A DNA stretch of 64,000 bases. Source: Desulfovibrionaceae bacterium. GTDB lineage: Bacteria > Desulfobacterota > Desulfovibrionia > Desulfovibrionales > Desulfovibrionaceae. The notes beneath the pieces are model-generated. The model was not told where the DNA came from, ran no database searches, and saw nothing but the letters and a program-made list of their open reading frames with translations. Where the stretch lies: contig JACCQI010000014.1 of assembly GCA_015709315.1 (NCBI GenBank), forward strand, positions 1 to 64,000. Direction: 5' to 3'. Within the stretch, counting starts at the first letter, position 1. Each line of letters starts with the position of its first letter. The translations under genes were made by a program, and so were the position numbers. Positions 31,085-38,849 of this stretch are shown here, in pieces.

Positions 31085-32482
31085 CTACTCCTTGTCCGGC
31101 TCGTCCGGTGCGGAACGGCCATCCCTGGCCGGAAGGGCGATGCCCAGTTGGCGGATTTTTCGGAACAGGGTGCTTTTGTGGATGCCCAGTTCTTTGGCCG
31201 CGGCCAGGCGGTTGCCGCCGCAGCGCACGACGGCGTTGAGAATAAGCTGTTTTTCCAGGCTGTTGACAGCATCCTCCAGGGTGTTCCCGGTGGCCTGTTC
31301 CCTCTGGCCGTTCGGTCCGGGGAAGTCCGGCGGCAGGTGGCCGGGCAGGATGGATCCCTCAAAGCAGGTAATGAAGGCCCGCTCGATGACGTTGCGCAGT
31401 TCCCGCACGTTGCCGGGCCAGGAATGGAGCATGAGCAGGGATAGAGTCTCGGATGTAAGACCCTCCACCTGTTTCCCTTGCAAGGCGTTGAAATGCTGGA
31501 TGAAGTCCATGCACAGCAGGGGGATGTCTTCCTTGCGCTGCCTCAGCGGTGGCAACTCCACGCGGGCGATGTTGATGCGGTAGTAGAGGTCCTCACGGAA
31601 GGTCCCCTGCCGGACCATGTCCGCGAGGTCGCTGTTGGTGGCGGCGATGATCCGCACGTCGGCCCGCTCCGGCCCGGTGCCGCCCAGGGGGTCGTAGACG
31701 TGTTCCTGGAGGACGCGGAGCAGCCGCATCTGCATGGCCGGGCTGATGTTGCCGATTTCGTCCAGGAACAGGACCCCGCCCGCAGCCAGGGCGAAGCGGC
31801 CGGGCTTGTCCCGGTTGGCCCCGGTAAAGGCCCCGGCCTTGTAGCCGAAGAGTTCCGATTCCAGCAGGGTTTCGGGCAGGGCGCCGCAGTTGACCGCAAC
31901 AAAAGGGCCGTTCTTTCGCGGGCCGAGCGCGTGGATGGTGCGGGCGATGAGTTCCTTGCCGGTGCCGGTCTCGCCGAGGATGAGCACCGTGCTCGAACTG
32001 GCGGCCACGGGCTCCAGGGTGGAGAAGACGCGCTGCATAAGCGGGCTGCGGCTGACCATCTCTCCCAGGCGGAACCGGCCGTCCAGCTCGCTCCGCAATG
32101 CCTCCACCTCGCTCAGGTCGCGGAAGGTTTCGGCCCCGCCGATGACCGTGCCGTCGGCGTCGCGCAGCACGGCCGTGGACAGGCTGATGGGAATGCGGTT
32201 TCCCTGGGCGTCGATGATGTAGCCCGTGCGCCCGACCAGTGGCCTGCCCGTGCGCTGCGTCTCGCGCAGGCAGCACTGGTCGTTGCACATGGTGGAGCGG
32301 AAGACCTCGGAGCACCGCTTGCCCAGCGCCTCCTTTCGGGAGATGCCGGTGATCTCCTCGGCGGCCCGGTTGAACGACGTGATCCGCCATTCGTTGTCCA
32401 CGGTGAACACGCCGTCGGAAATGGATTCCAGAATGGCCCGATACTGGGCCGAGGATGGCTCGTCGTGCGGGGAGCGGTGCAT
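31085..32482 (-). CDS. PAS-domain sigma-54-dependent activator
   Basis: 465 residues: a PAS domain at about 10-130, AAA+ sigma-54 domain at about 143-370 (GETGTGKE, intact GAFTGA, GGVLFLDEIGNI, FREDLYYRI) and a Fis-type helix-turn-helix at the end (GNRLAAAKELGIHKSTLFRKI). The PAS domain has a Cys cluster, CNDQCC, near residue 66, suggesting redox, metal or cluster sensing rather than phosphorylation. It is immediately upstream of the sigma-54 promoter for the NifX/NifU operon and is the obvious activator. The arrangement parallels the ORP locus regulator of Desulfovibrio. It is coupled to the small gene upstream by a 22-base gap. Confidence 0.9.
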   Translation of the reverse strand: MHRSPHDEPSSAQYRAILESISDGVFTVDNEWRITSFNRAAEEITGISRKEALGKRCSEVFRSTMCNDQCCLRETQRTGRPLVGRTGYIIDAQGNRIPISLSTAVLRDADGTVIGGAETFRDLSEVEALRSELDGRFRLGEMVSRSPLMQRVFSTLEPVAASSSTVLILGETGTGKELIARTIHALGPRKNGPFVAVNCGALPETLLESELFGYKAGAFTGANRDKPGRFALAAGGVLFLDEIGNISPAMQMRLLRVLQEHVYDPLGGTGPERADVRIIAATNSDLADMVRQGTFREDLYYRINIARVELPPLRQRKEDIPLLCMDFIQHFNALQGKQVEGLTSETLSLLMLHSWPGNVRELRNVIERAFITCFEGSILPGHLPPDFPGPNGQREQATGNTLEDAVNSLEKQLILNAVVRCGGNRLAAAKELGIHKSTLFRKIRQLGIALPARDGRSAPDEPDKE

Positions 32483-32504
32483 GGCTGGTGGCTCCGGCGG
32501 CCGT

Positions 32505-32798
32505 CTAGGCGCTCTCGTTCGTTTCCAGGGCGGCTGCGGCGGCCGCGCAGATGGCCACGGCCGGACGGGAATCCTCGGCCGCGAATTCCGTGCCTTCGGC
32601 GGCGAAGACCGCCCGCCATAGGCACTGGTTCAGGCTCTTGGGGCACATGTCCTGCATCTTGAAGGAATAGCCCTTGGCTTCCATGAAGTCCGCCACCTTG
32701 AGAGCCGCGCTGAGGTCCGCGGTGGGGCGTTCCGGTAACGTCTGGCCGAGAAATTCCTCGATCCGCCGATCGAGTTCCCCGGTGTCGTGCTGGTCCAT
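32505..32798 (-). CDS. Hypothetical small helical protein upstream of the PAS activator
   Basis: 97 residues, Ala-rich and helical, without signal peptide or membrane segment. I recognise no family. It contains VADFMEAKGYSFKMQDMCPK, an LNQCLWRAVF stretch and a C-terminal Ala run. ATG 32798 is preceded by AGGAGG at six bases, so translation is likely. It is probably co-transcribed with the activator and could modulate it. Confidence 0.6.
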   Translation of the reverse strand: MDQHDTGELDRRIEEFLGQTLPERPTADLSAALKVADFMEAKGYSFKMQDMCPKSLNQCLWRAVFAAEGTEFAAEDSRPAVAICAAAAAALETNESA

Positions 32799-32914
32799 TG
32801 GGTGCCTCCTGGGGTTTGGGTAACGCGTATCGCATGAACATGTCGATGGATATGGCGGCCATTCAATCATTGATGCAAGGCGGAGTCAATTTCCAACCCG
32901 CGCGGCCGGGACCG

Positions 32915-34324
32915 TTATTTGAGGCGTTGAATGCCGTATTGCTTGAGCAGCGCGTAGAGGCGGGCGCGGGACAGGCCGGACAGGGCGCACGACCGGCCGA
33001 TGTCGCCGCCGGAAATCTCCATGAGGGTCCGCAGGTACCGCTCCTCGCTTACGGCGATCTGGTTGTCCCGGTAGGTCTTCAGGTCCGGGAAGTCTTCCGA
33101 GAACACGATGGAGGGCGTCTGGGGCTGTGGCTTGGGTACGTCTTTTTCCAGGTCGCGCCGTGCCACTTGGGCACGGATCGCCTTGGGCAGGTGGCGGGGG
33201 TAGAGGATGGCGTCGTTTCCGGCCCGGGACAGGGCCTGCTCGATGGTGTTTATCAGTTCGCGGATATTGCCCGGCCAGTCGTAGTTCATGAGCGCGTCCA
33301 GGAAGTCCGGGGAAAACCCCTTGGACGACATCTTGAAGCGTTTGGAGTGGCGCTGGATGAACTTGCAGGTCAGCTCGTTGATGTCTTCGGAGATGAGCCT
33401 GAGCGGCGGGAGCTGGATGCGGATGCCGCGCAGCCGGTAGAAGAGGTCCCGACGGAATTCGCCGTCGTTGACCATGGTTTCGAGGTCGCGGTTGGTGGCC
33501 GCCAGCAGGCGGAAGTCGCTGGTGATCTCCTTGACTCCGCCCACGGGCCGGAAGCTCCGGCCTTCGAGCACCCGGAGAAAAACCTTTTGCAGGCCGAGCG
33601 GCAGCTCGCCCACCTCGTCCAGGAACAGGGTGCCGCCGTCCGCCTGCTTGACCAGGCCCACCGAGGTGGAGTCCGCGCTGGTGTACGCGCCCCGTTCGTG
33701 GCCGAAAAGCAGGTTTTCGGCCAGGGTGTCGGGCAGGGCGGCGCAGTCCACGACCACGAACGGTTTCTTGCCGCGCGGCGAGTTCTTGTGGATGGCCCGG
33801 GCGAAAAGCTCTTTGCCCGTGCCTGTTTCGCCCACGAGCAGGACGTTGTTTTCGCTGGCCGCGGCCCTGGCCACGGAGTCCAGGCAGGAGAGCAGCGGGC
33901 GGCTGCTGCCGATGATGCCTTCGCGTCTGAGCGAAACGGGACATTGCCCTGAGTGGCGCTCGATGTGGTATTCGATGACCCGTTCGAGCAGTACCAGGAG
34001 CCGCTGGATGTTGGGCGGTTTGGTGACGTAGTTCCAGGCCCCGCTCTGGATGGCCCGTTCGGCCGTGTCCGGGTTCCGGCTGCGTGAGATGACGATGACT
34101 TCGGGGAAGGAGGGGATGGCGCGGATGGTGGCCAGATACTCCAGGCTGTCGCCGTCGGTGAGGTCGTCGCCGAGCAGGACCGCCTTGTAGTCGCCGGTAT
34201 GCAGAAGTCCCATGGCCCGCGTCAGTGTTTCGCAGCAGGCCGTTTCCAGCCCGTGGTCCGCAAGGTCTCGTGACAGCCCGGCCGAAAAATCGGGACTTCC
34301 GTCGATAATCAATATGTCAGCCAT
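32915..34324 (-). CDS. NtrC-like regulator with degenerate receiver and altered GAFTGA loop
   Basis: 469 residues, aligned residue for residue with the response regulator at 14.2-15.6 kb. The receiver lacks the phosphoacceptor: position 52 is Gly (LLGDDLTDG) where the relative has Asp, and the acidic pocket reads DGS instead of DDD; Lys in VTKPP remains. The AAA+ domain keeps Walker A GETGTGKE and Walker B GGTLFLDEVGEL, but the sigma-54 contact loop reads GAYTSA rather than GAFTGA. A Fis-type helix-turn-helix ends it (IGRSCALSGLSRARLYALL). No kinase gene is adjacent. It lies divergent to the Hdr locus and is its likely regulator. ATG 34324 has GGAG six bases upstream. Confidence 0.85.
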   Translation of the reverse strand: MADILIIDGSPDFSAGLSRDLADHGLETACCETLTRAMGLLHTGDYKAVLLGDDLTDGDSLEYLATIRAIPSFPEVIVISRSRNPDTAERAIQSGAWNYVTKPPNIQRLLVLLERVIEYHIERHSGQCPVSLRREGIIGSSRPLLSCLDSVARAAASENNVLLVGETGTGKELFARAIHKNSPRGKKPFVVVDCAALPDTLAENLLFGHERGAYTSADSTSVGLVKQADGGTLFLDEVGELPLGLQKVFLRVLEGRSFRPVGGVKEITSDFRLLAATNRDLETMVNDGEFRRDLFYRLRGIRIQLPPLRLISEDINELTCKFIQRHSKRFKMSSKGFSPDFLDALMNYDWPGNIRELINTIEQALSRAGNDAILYPRHLPKAIRAQVARRDLEKDVPKPQPQTPSIVFSEDFPDLKTYRDNQIAVSEERYLRTLMEISGGDIGRSCALSGLSRARLYALLKQYGIQRLK

Positions 34325-34452
34325 AGGGCACTCCCCCCTGTAGGGTTCCCTCGAATAGACCATAGCACTATTTTACAACAATGTGCAATCAGCGTAACTT
34401 GTTGATATTACAGCACTAATAAAGAAAAATGTCCGTCTTTTCCGGTGTGGAA

Positions 34453-34467
34453 TCTTGTTCGGCAAGA
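34453..34467. promoter_or_regulatory. Palindromic site 1, TCTTG-N5-CAAGA
   Basis: TCTTGTTCGGCAAGA is a perfect five-base inverted repeat with spacer TTCGG. It is the copy nearest the divergent regulator gene and could serve its own control. Confidence 0.5.
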
Positions 34468-34574
34468 CGATTTTTCGATTTTGCCCGTTTGGAGACTTTG
34501 AGAGTGGGGCGGGTAATAACTCCCCGATTTATCATTCACGGGTGGCACAAATACTCTCCTATCGGTTCAAGCAT

Positions 34575-34609
34575 GTCTTGCGCGGCAAGACTCGTCTTGT
34601 CCTGCGAGA
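34575..34609 (+). promoter_or_regulatory. Palindromic sites 2 and 3, tandem TCTTG-N5-CAAGA
   Basis: TCTTGCGCGGCAAGA (34576-34590, part of a perfect seven-base inverted repeat from 34575 to 34591) is followed 19 bases later by TCTTGTCCTGCGAGA, which has one mismatch. They sit about 90-125 bases upstream of the sigma-54-like promoter, as enhancer sites do. Confidence 0.55.
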
Positions 34610-34699
34610 TGAAAAAAGGCCGAAAAACGGGCGGTTGTGGCGGCCCCTCTCTCTATTCGCATTGGTTATCATCTTTATATCACTCACATATGAACACTT

Positions 34700-34715
34700 C
34701 GGCACGCATCTTGTC
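34700..34715 (+). promoter_or_regulatory. Sigma-54-like promoter of the Hdr locus
   Basis: CGGCAC-GCATC-TTGTC keeps the -24 GG and spacing but has GT instead of GC at -12. The predicted start is near 34726, a leader of about 190 bases before the first gene. Confidence 0.4.
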
Positions 34716-34913
34716 TTAGGGGAGAAAGAGAGCTGGTCGAACGCATGCGGGCCGAACCTGTGAAATGAAGTTTTGAACATCGAATTCAGCCAGTTGCCTG
34801 TGGTCGCGGCAAGAAGACCGGAAACAATGGGCGCCGGCGGCGGGTCTCCTGCTCTCTTAGACGGAACCACCCGCCTGGCGAGACAGGGGAAGACCGGCAA
34901 GGAGGTTCGGCTG

Positions 34914-35183
34914 ATGAGGCGAAAATGGGATGCGAAGACCAAGGCGAAGATCGTGTTGGAGGGGCTGATGGGGGGCTGTGTCAATGACCTTTGTCGGACA
35001 CACGACCTGCGGCCCGGCCAATACTACAAGTGGCGGGGGCATTTCCTCGACAACTGCCACAAGATTTTCGAGCGGGTTCCGGGCAATCCGACCGAAACGG
35101 AGCTGGCTGCCGAGAACGAGGAACTCAAGAAGCTGGTGGGCGAGCTGACGCTGGAATTGACCAGCGGGAAACCCGTCCGGTGA
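34914..35183 (+). CDS. Transposase-OrfA-like helix-turn-helix protein heading the Hdr locus
   Basis: 89 residues closely resembling IS3-family OrfA (transposase_8): KWDAKTKAKIVLEGLMGG, a helix-turn-helix around VNDLCRTHDLRPGQYYKWR, and a short C-terminal leucine/glutamate helix (TELAAENEELKKLVGELTLE) like the OrfA leucine zipper. No OrfB, inverted repeats or target duplications are seen. AGGAGG lies eight bases before ATG, and the stop is only 23 bases from hdrA. It is either a relic of an insertion or a domesticated DNA-binding protein co-expressed with the Hdr genes. Confidence 0.75.
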   Translation: MRRKWDAKTKAKIVLEGLMGGCVNDLCRTHDLRPGQYYKWRGHFLDNCHKIFERVPGNPTETELAAENEELKKLVGELTLELTSGKPVR

Positions 35184-35206
35184 CCGCCGTGTAAGGAGGG
35201 ACGAAC

Positions 35207-37243
35207 ATGGCAAGGAAGATCGGTGTTTACGTCTGTCACTGCGGTTCCAATATCGCGGGCAAGGTCGATTGCGCGAACGTTGCCGAGTTTGCGGGCAACA
35301 TCAAGGACGTGGTGGTGTCCAGGGATTATCAGTTCATGTGCTCCGACCCGGGGCAGGAGATGATCATCCGGGACATCCGCCAATACGGCCTGGACCGCGT
35401 GGTGGTGGCCTCCTGTTCGCCCAGGCTGCATGAAAAGACGTTTCAGAAGGCGTGCGCCCGGGCCGGGCTGAATCCCTATCTCATGCAGCATTGCTGCATC
35501 CGCGAGCACTGCTCCTGGACCACGGCCGATCCCGACGAGGCCACGGCCAAGGCGCGGCACATCGTGGAGGCGGCGGTGGAGCGCGTGGGCGAGCACGGCG
35601 AGCTGTTCTCCCGCGAGGTCGAGGTCCTGCCGGACGTGATGGTTGTGGGCGCGGGCATCGCGGGCATTCAGGCCGCGCTGGACATCGCCAAGTCGGGCCA
35701 CACGGTCCACCTGGTGGAGCAGAGCCCGTCCATCGGCGGGCACATGGCCCAGTTCGACAAGACCTTTCCCACGCTCGACTGCGCGGCCTGCATTTCCACG
35801 CCCAAGATGGTGGCCGTGTCCCAGGAGCCGAACATCAATCTCCTGACCTGGTCCGAGGTGGAGGAAGTGACCGGCTTCGTGGGCAACTACACGGTCACGG
35901 TCCTTCGCAAGCCGCGATACGTCAACGAGACCGTCTGCACCGGCTGCGGCGCGTGCCTGGAAAAGTGCCCGACCAAGGCCATCAGCGAGTTCAACGAGGG
36001 GCTGGGCAAGCGCAAGGCCATCTACCGCAACTCGCCCCAGGCCGTGCCCAACACCCCGGTCATCGACGGGACCATCTGCAAGAAGATCACCAAGGACAAG
36101 TGCGGCATCTGCGCCACCATCTGTCCCACCGGAGCCATCGACTACGAGATGAAGGAGCGGCGCGAGGTCTTCCACGTGGGATCCATCGTCCTGGCCACCG
36201 GGTACGACGCCATGGACCCGACCCCGCTGCGGGAATACGGCTTCGGCAAGTACGACAACGTCTACACCGCGCTTCAGTTCGAGCGGCTGAACAACGCGGT
36301 CGGCCCCACCGAGGGGCGGATCGTGCTCAAGAACGGGGAAAAGCCCGAGTCCGTGGCCATCATCCACTGCGTGGGCAGCCGCGACAAGAACTACCACGAG
36401 TACTGCTCGCGCACCTGCTGCATGTACGCGCTGAAGTACGACCACCTCATCAAGGACAAGGTGGGCCACGATACCAAGGTTTACAATTTCTACATCGACA
36501 TGCGGTGTTTCGGTAAGGGCTACGAGGAATTCTACAAGCGGGTCCAGGAGGAGGGCGTGACCTTCATCCGGGGCCGCCCCTCCGAGATCGTTCAGGAGGA
36601 CGGCAGGCTCGTGGTGGTGGGCGAGGACACCCTGCTCGGCATGAACGTGCGCCTGCCCGTGGACATGGTCATCCTGTGTACGGCCATGGAGCCGCGCAAG
36701 GACGTCACCGAGGTGGCCCGCGTCTTCGGCGTGGCCCAGGGCCAGGACGGCTTCTTCCTGGAAGAGCATCCCAAGCTCGGCCCGGTGTCCACGGCCACGG
36801 ACGGCGTGTTCCTGGCCGGGACCTGCCAGGGGCCCAAGGACATCCCGGACGCGGTGTCGCACGCCTCGGGCGGCGCGGCCCAGGCCATCGCACTGGCGGC
36901 CAAGGGAACGGTCTCCATCTCGCCGACCACCTCCTGGATCAATCCGGACGTGTGCGTAGGCTGCCAAGTCTGCGTGGGCCTGTGCGCCTACTCGGCCATC
37001 GAGTTCGACGAGCGGCGCAACATCGCGGTCATCAACGAGGCCATGTGCAAGGGGTGCGGCTCCTGCGCCGGGTACTGCCCGAGCGGCGCGGCCCAGATCA
37101 AGCATTTCAAGGAAACCCAGATATTCAACGAGATCGACGGGCTGCTCGGCATGATTCCCGACTGGCGGCCTCCCATGGAGGAGCCGGACGCCGAACCCGT
37201 GAGGATACCCGTACAAACCGACCAACCCGAGAAGCGGGCGTGA
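35207..37243 (+). CDS. hdrA: Heterodisulfide reductase subunit A (HdrA-like flavoprotein)
   Basis: 678-residue cytoplasmic FAD/Fe-S protein, the electron-bifurcating core in Hdr complexes. It begins with the HdrA N-terminal domain (GVYVCHCGSNI). FAD-binding GAGIAGIQAALDIAKSG is near residue 145, and the HdrA-specific TLDCAACISTPKM follows near residue 187. 4Fe-4S motifs are CTGCGACLEKCP near 245, CGICATICP near 304, CVGCQVCVGLC at about 583 and CKGCGSCAGYCP at about 614. AGGAGG sits about seven bases before ATG. It is followed by mvhD at 10 bases, the standard arrangement for transferring electrons into HdrA. Confidence 0.93.
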   Translation: MARKIGVYVCHCGSNIAGKVDCANVAEFAGNIKDVVVSRDYQFMCSDPGQEMIIRDIRQYGLDRVVVASCSPRLHEKTFQKACARAGLNPYLMQHCCIREHCSWTTADPDEATAKARHIVEAAVERVGEHGELFSREVEVLPDVMVVGAGIAGIQAALDIAKSGHTVHLVEQSPSIGGHMAQFDKTFPTLDCAACISTPKMVAVSQEPNINLLTWSEVEEVTGFVGNYTVTVLRKPRYVNETVCTGCGACLEKCPTKAISEFNEGLGKRKAIYRNSPQAVPNTPVIDGTICKKITKDKCGICATICPTGAIDYEMKERREVFHVGSIVLATGYDAMDPTPLREYGFGKYDNVYTALQFERLNNAVGPTEGRIVLKNGEKPESVAIIHCVGSRDKNYHEYCSRTCCMYALKYDHLIKDKVGHDTKVYNFYIDMRCFGKGYEEFYKRVQEEGVTFIRGRPSEIVQEDGRLVVVGEDTLLGMNVRLPVDMVILCTAMEPRKDVTEVARVFGVAQGQDGFFLEEHPKLGPVSTATDGVFLAGTCQGPKDIPDAVSHASGGAAQAIALAAKGTVSISPTTSWINPDVCVGCQVCVGLCAYSAIEFDERRNIAVINEAMCKGCGSCAGYCPSGAAQIKHFKETQIFNEIDGLLGMIPDWRPPMEEPDAEPVRIPVQTDQPEKRA

Positions 37244-37253
37244 GGAGGCGACC

Positions 37254-37679
37254 ATGTCCCAGGAATTCGAACCGACCATTCTGGCCTTTGTCTGCAACTG
37301 GTGTACCTACACTGCCGCCGACCTGGCCGGGACCTCGCGGATGGTGCAGCAGCCCAACCTCAGGCTGGTACGCATGATGTGTACCGGCATGGTGGACCCC
37401 AAGTACATCGTCAAGTCGCTCCTGTCCGGGGCGGACGGCGTGCTGGTGTCCGGCTGCCATCCCGGCGACTGCCACTACATCAACGGCAACTACAAGGCGC
37501 GGCGCAGGGTCAAGCTCCTGAACGAGATCCTGCCCCAGTTCGGCATCGAGAAGGAGCGGGTCAAGCTGACCTGGGTGGGGGCCAGCGAGGGCAACGAGTT
37601 TGCCGCAACGGTCAACAACTTCATCAATGAAATCAGAGAGCTCGGCCCCATGGAAGCGCGTTCCATGGCCGTGGTCTAG
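37254..37679 (+). CDS. mvhD: MvhD/FlpD-type 2Fe-2S electron-transfer subunit
   Basis: 141 residues, the full length of MvhD. It connects a dehydrogenase (hydrogenase, formate dehydrogenase or FlxABCD) to HdrA. Five Cys of the 2Fe-2S fold are visible in CNWCTYTAAD, MCTGMVDP and SGCHPGDCHY. It lies between hdrA and an FrhB/FdhB-like gene, so the probable electron flow is FrhB-like flavoprotein to MvhD to HdrA or the reverse. Confidence 0.93.
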   Translation: MSQEFEPTILAFVCNWCTYTAADLAGTSRMVQQPNLRLVRMMCTGMVDPKYIVKSLLSGADGVLVSGCHPGDCHYINGNYKARRRVKLLNEILPQFGIEKERVKLTWVGASEGNEFAATVNNFINEIRELGPMEARSMAVV

Positions 37680-37697
37680 CCGCAAGGAGGGCGTGTC

Positions 37698-38825
37698 ATG
37701 GCGACCACCGCAAAGATACAGATCGACGGCTCCGGCCCGATCCCGGCCCTGCAGGGGTTCCTGCGCGGGCTGCTTGAGAACGAGACCCTCGGCGGGATCA
37801 TGGTCCCGGTCCACCTGTTCGGCAAGGGGCTGCCTATGCCGACCCTGGTGACGGACCCGGAGCAGCTTTCGGGCGCGGACCCGCTGGCTCCCGCCTTTCC
37901 CATGAATTCGGCCAAGCTTCTGTCCCGGCTGACGCGCGGGCAGTCCGGCGAGCGCATTGCCGCGGTCATGCGGCCGTGCGAGATTCGGGCGTTCGTGGAG
38001 TTGGTCAAGCTCAACCAGGGGTCCATGGACGACATCATCCTGGTGGGCATGGACTGCATGGGCGCGTTCGACAACGTTGCCTACAAGCAGTTCCTGGGGG
38101 ACGACGAGCCTTTTGAGAAGACCATGGAATTCTACAAGATGTCCGCCAACGGCGGCGTGGACATAGCGCCCGCCTGCAAGGCGTGCGAGTATCCCGCTCC
38201 CGCCAACGCGGACATCGTCATCGGCGTGGCCGGGGCGGACCTGTCCGACCATATTCCGGTCATGGCCACCAGCCCGCGCGGCGAATCCCTGCTCAACGGG
38301 CTGGGGCTGCCCGAGACCTCCGCCGCCGGGCGGGACGAGGCTCTCGAGGCCATGGTCGCCAAGCGCACGGCCACCCGCGACGAGATGTTCGAGCGGACCA
38401 GGGCCGCGACCGGCACCCTGTCCGACCTGTCCGAGTACCTGTCGGCCTGCGTCAACTGCTACAACTGCCGGGTGGCCTGCCCGGTCTGCTACTGCAAGGA
38501 GTGCGTCTTCAACACCGACGTCTTCGAGCACAAGCCGTGGCAGTACATGGGCTGGGCCAAGCGCAAGGGCAGCCTGAAGATGCCCACGGACACCGTGTTC
38601 TACCACCTGACGCGCATGGCGCACATGTCCATGGCCTGCGTGGGCTGCGGGCAGTGCTCCAACGCCTGTCCCAACGACATCCCGGTCATGGAGCTGTTCC
38701 GCACCGTGGCCGCGCGCACCCAGGAGAGCTTCGACTACGTGCCGGGCCGCAGCCTGGACGAGGCGCCGCCCCTGTCGGTGTTCAAGGAAGACGAGTTCCA
38801 GGAAACGGTTTCGCACATGGTATAA
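37698..38825 (+). CDS. FrhB/FdhB-like flavin and iron-sulfur subunit
   Basis: 375 residues of the coenzyme F420 hydrogenase/formate dehydrogenase beta family. Visible features are RPCEIRAFVELVKLNQG near residue 90, the Cys-rich CVNCYNCRVACPVCYCKEC near residue 252 and a second 4Fe-4S motif CVGCGQCSNACPNDIP near residue 314. Such proteins carry FAD and transfer electrons between a nicotinamide-like or deazaflavin cofactor, or a formate dehydrogenase, and ferredoxin-type carriers. No catalytic formate dehydrogenase gene is nearby; sulfate reducers are not known for F420, so the electron donor is open. Confidence 0.85.
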   Translation: MATTAKIQIDGSGPIPALQGFLRGLLENETLGGIMVPVHLFGKGLPMPTLVTDPEQLSGADPLAPAFPMNSAKLLSRLTRGQSGERIAAVMRPCEIRAFVELVKLNQGSMDDIILVGMDCMGAFDNVAYKQFLGDDEPFEKTMEFYKMSANGGVDIAPACKACEYPAPANADIVIGVAGADLSDHIPVMATSPRGESLLNGLGLPETSAAGRDEALEAMVAKRTATRDEMFERTRAATGTLSDLSEYLSACVNCYNCRVACPVCYCKECVFNTDVFEHKPWQYMGWAKRKGSLKMPTDTVFYHLTRMAHMSMACVGCGQCSNACPNDIPVMELFRTVAARTQESFDYVPGRSLDEAPPLSVFKEDEFQETVSHMV

Positions 38826-38849
38826 CACGCGGCTTCCCAGGAGGACGTC

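Larger units (their letters stand above)
34325..34913. other. Long AT-richer intergenic region between the regulator and the Hdr locus
   Basis: About 590 bases with no supported gene; reading frames here lack ribosome-binding sites and conserved content. It holds three TCTTG-N5-CAAGA-type sites (34453, 34576, 34595) and a sigma-54-like promoter (34700-34715). Base composition is lower in GC than the flanking genes. Confidence 0.6.

Noticed and set aside
34429-34763. Two overlapping plus-strand frames of about 100 codons
   Set aside because: No start signals, incompatible with the regulatory repeats, and no protein-like composition.
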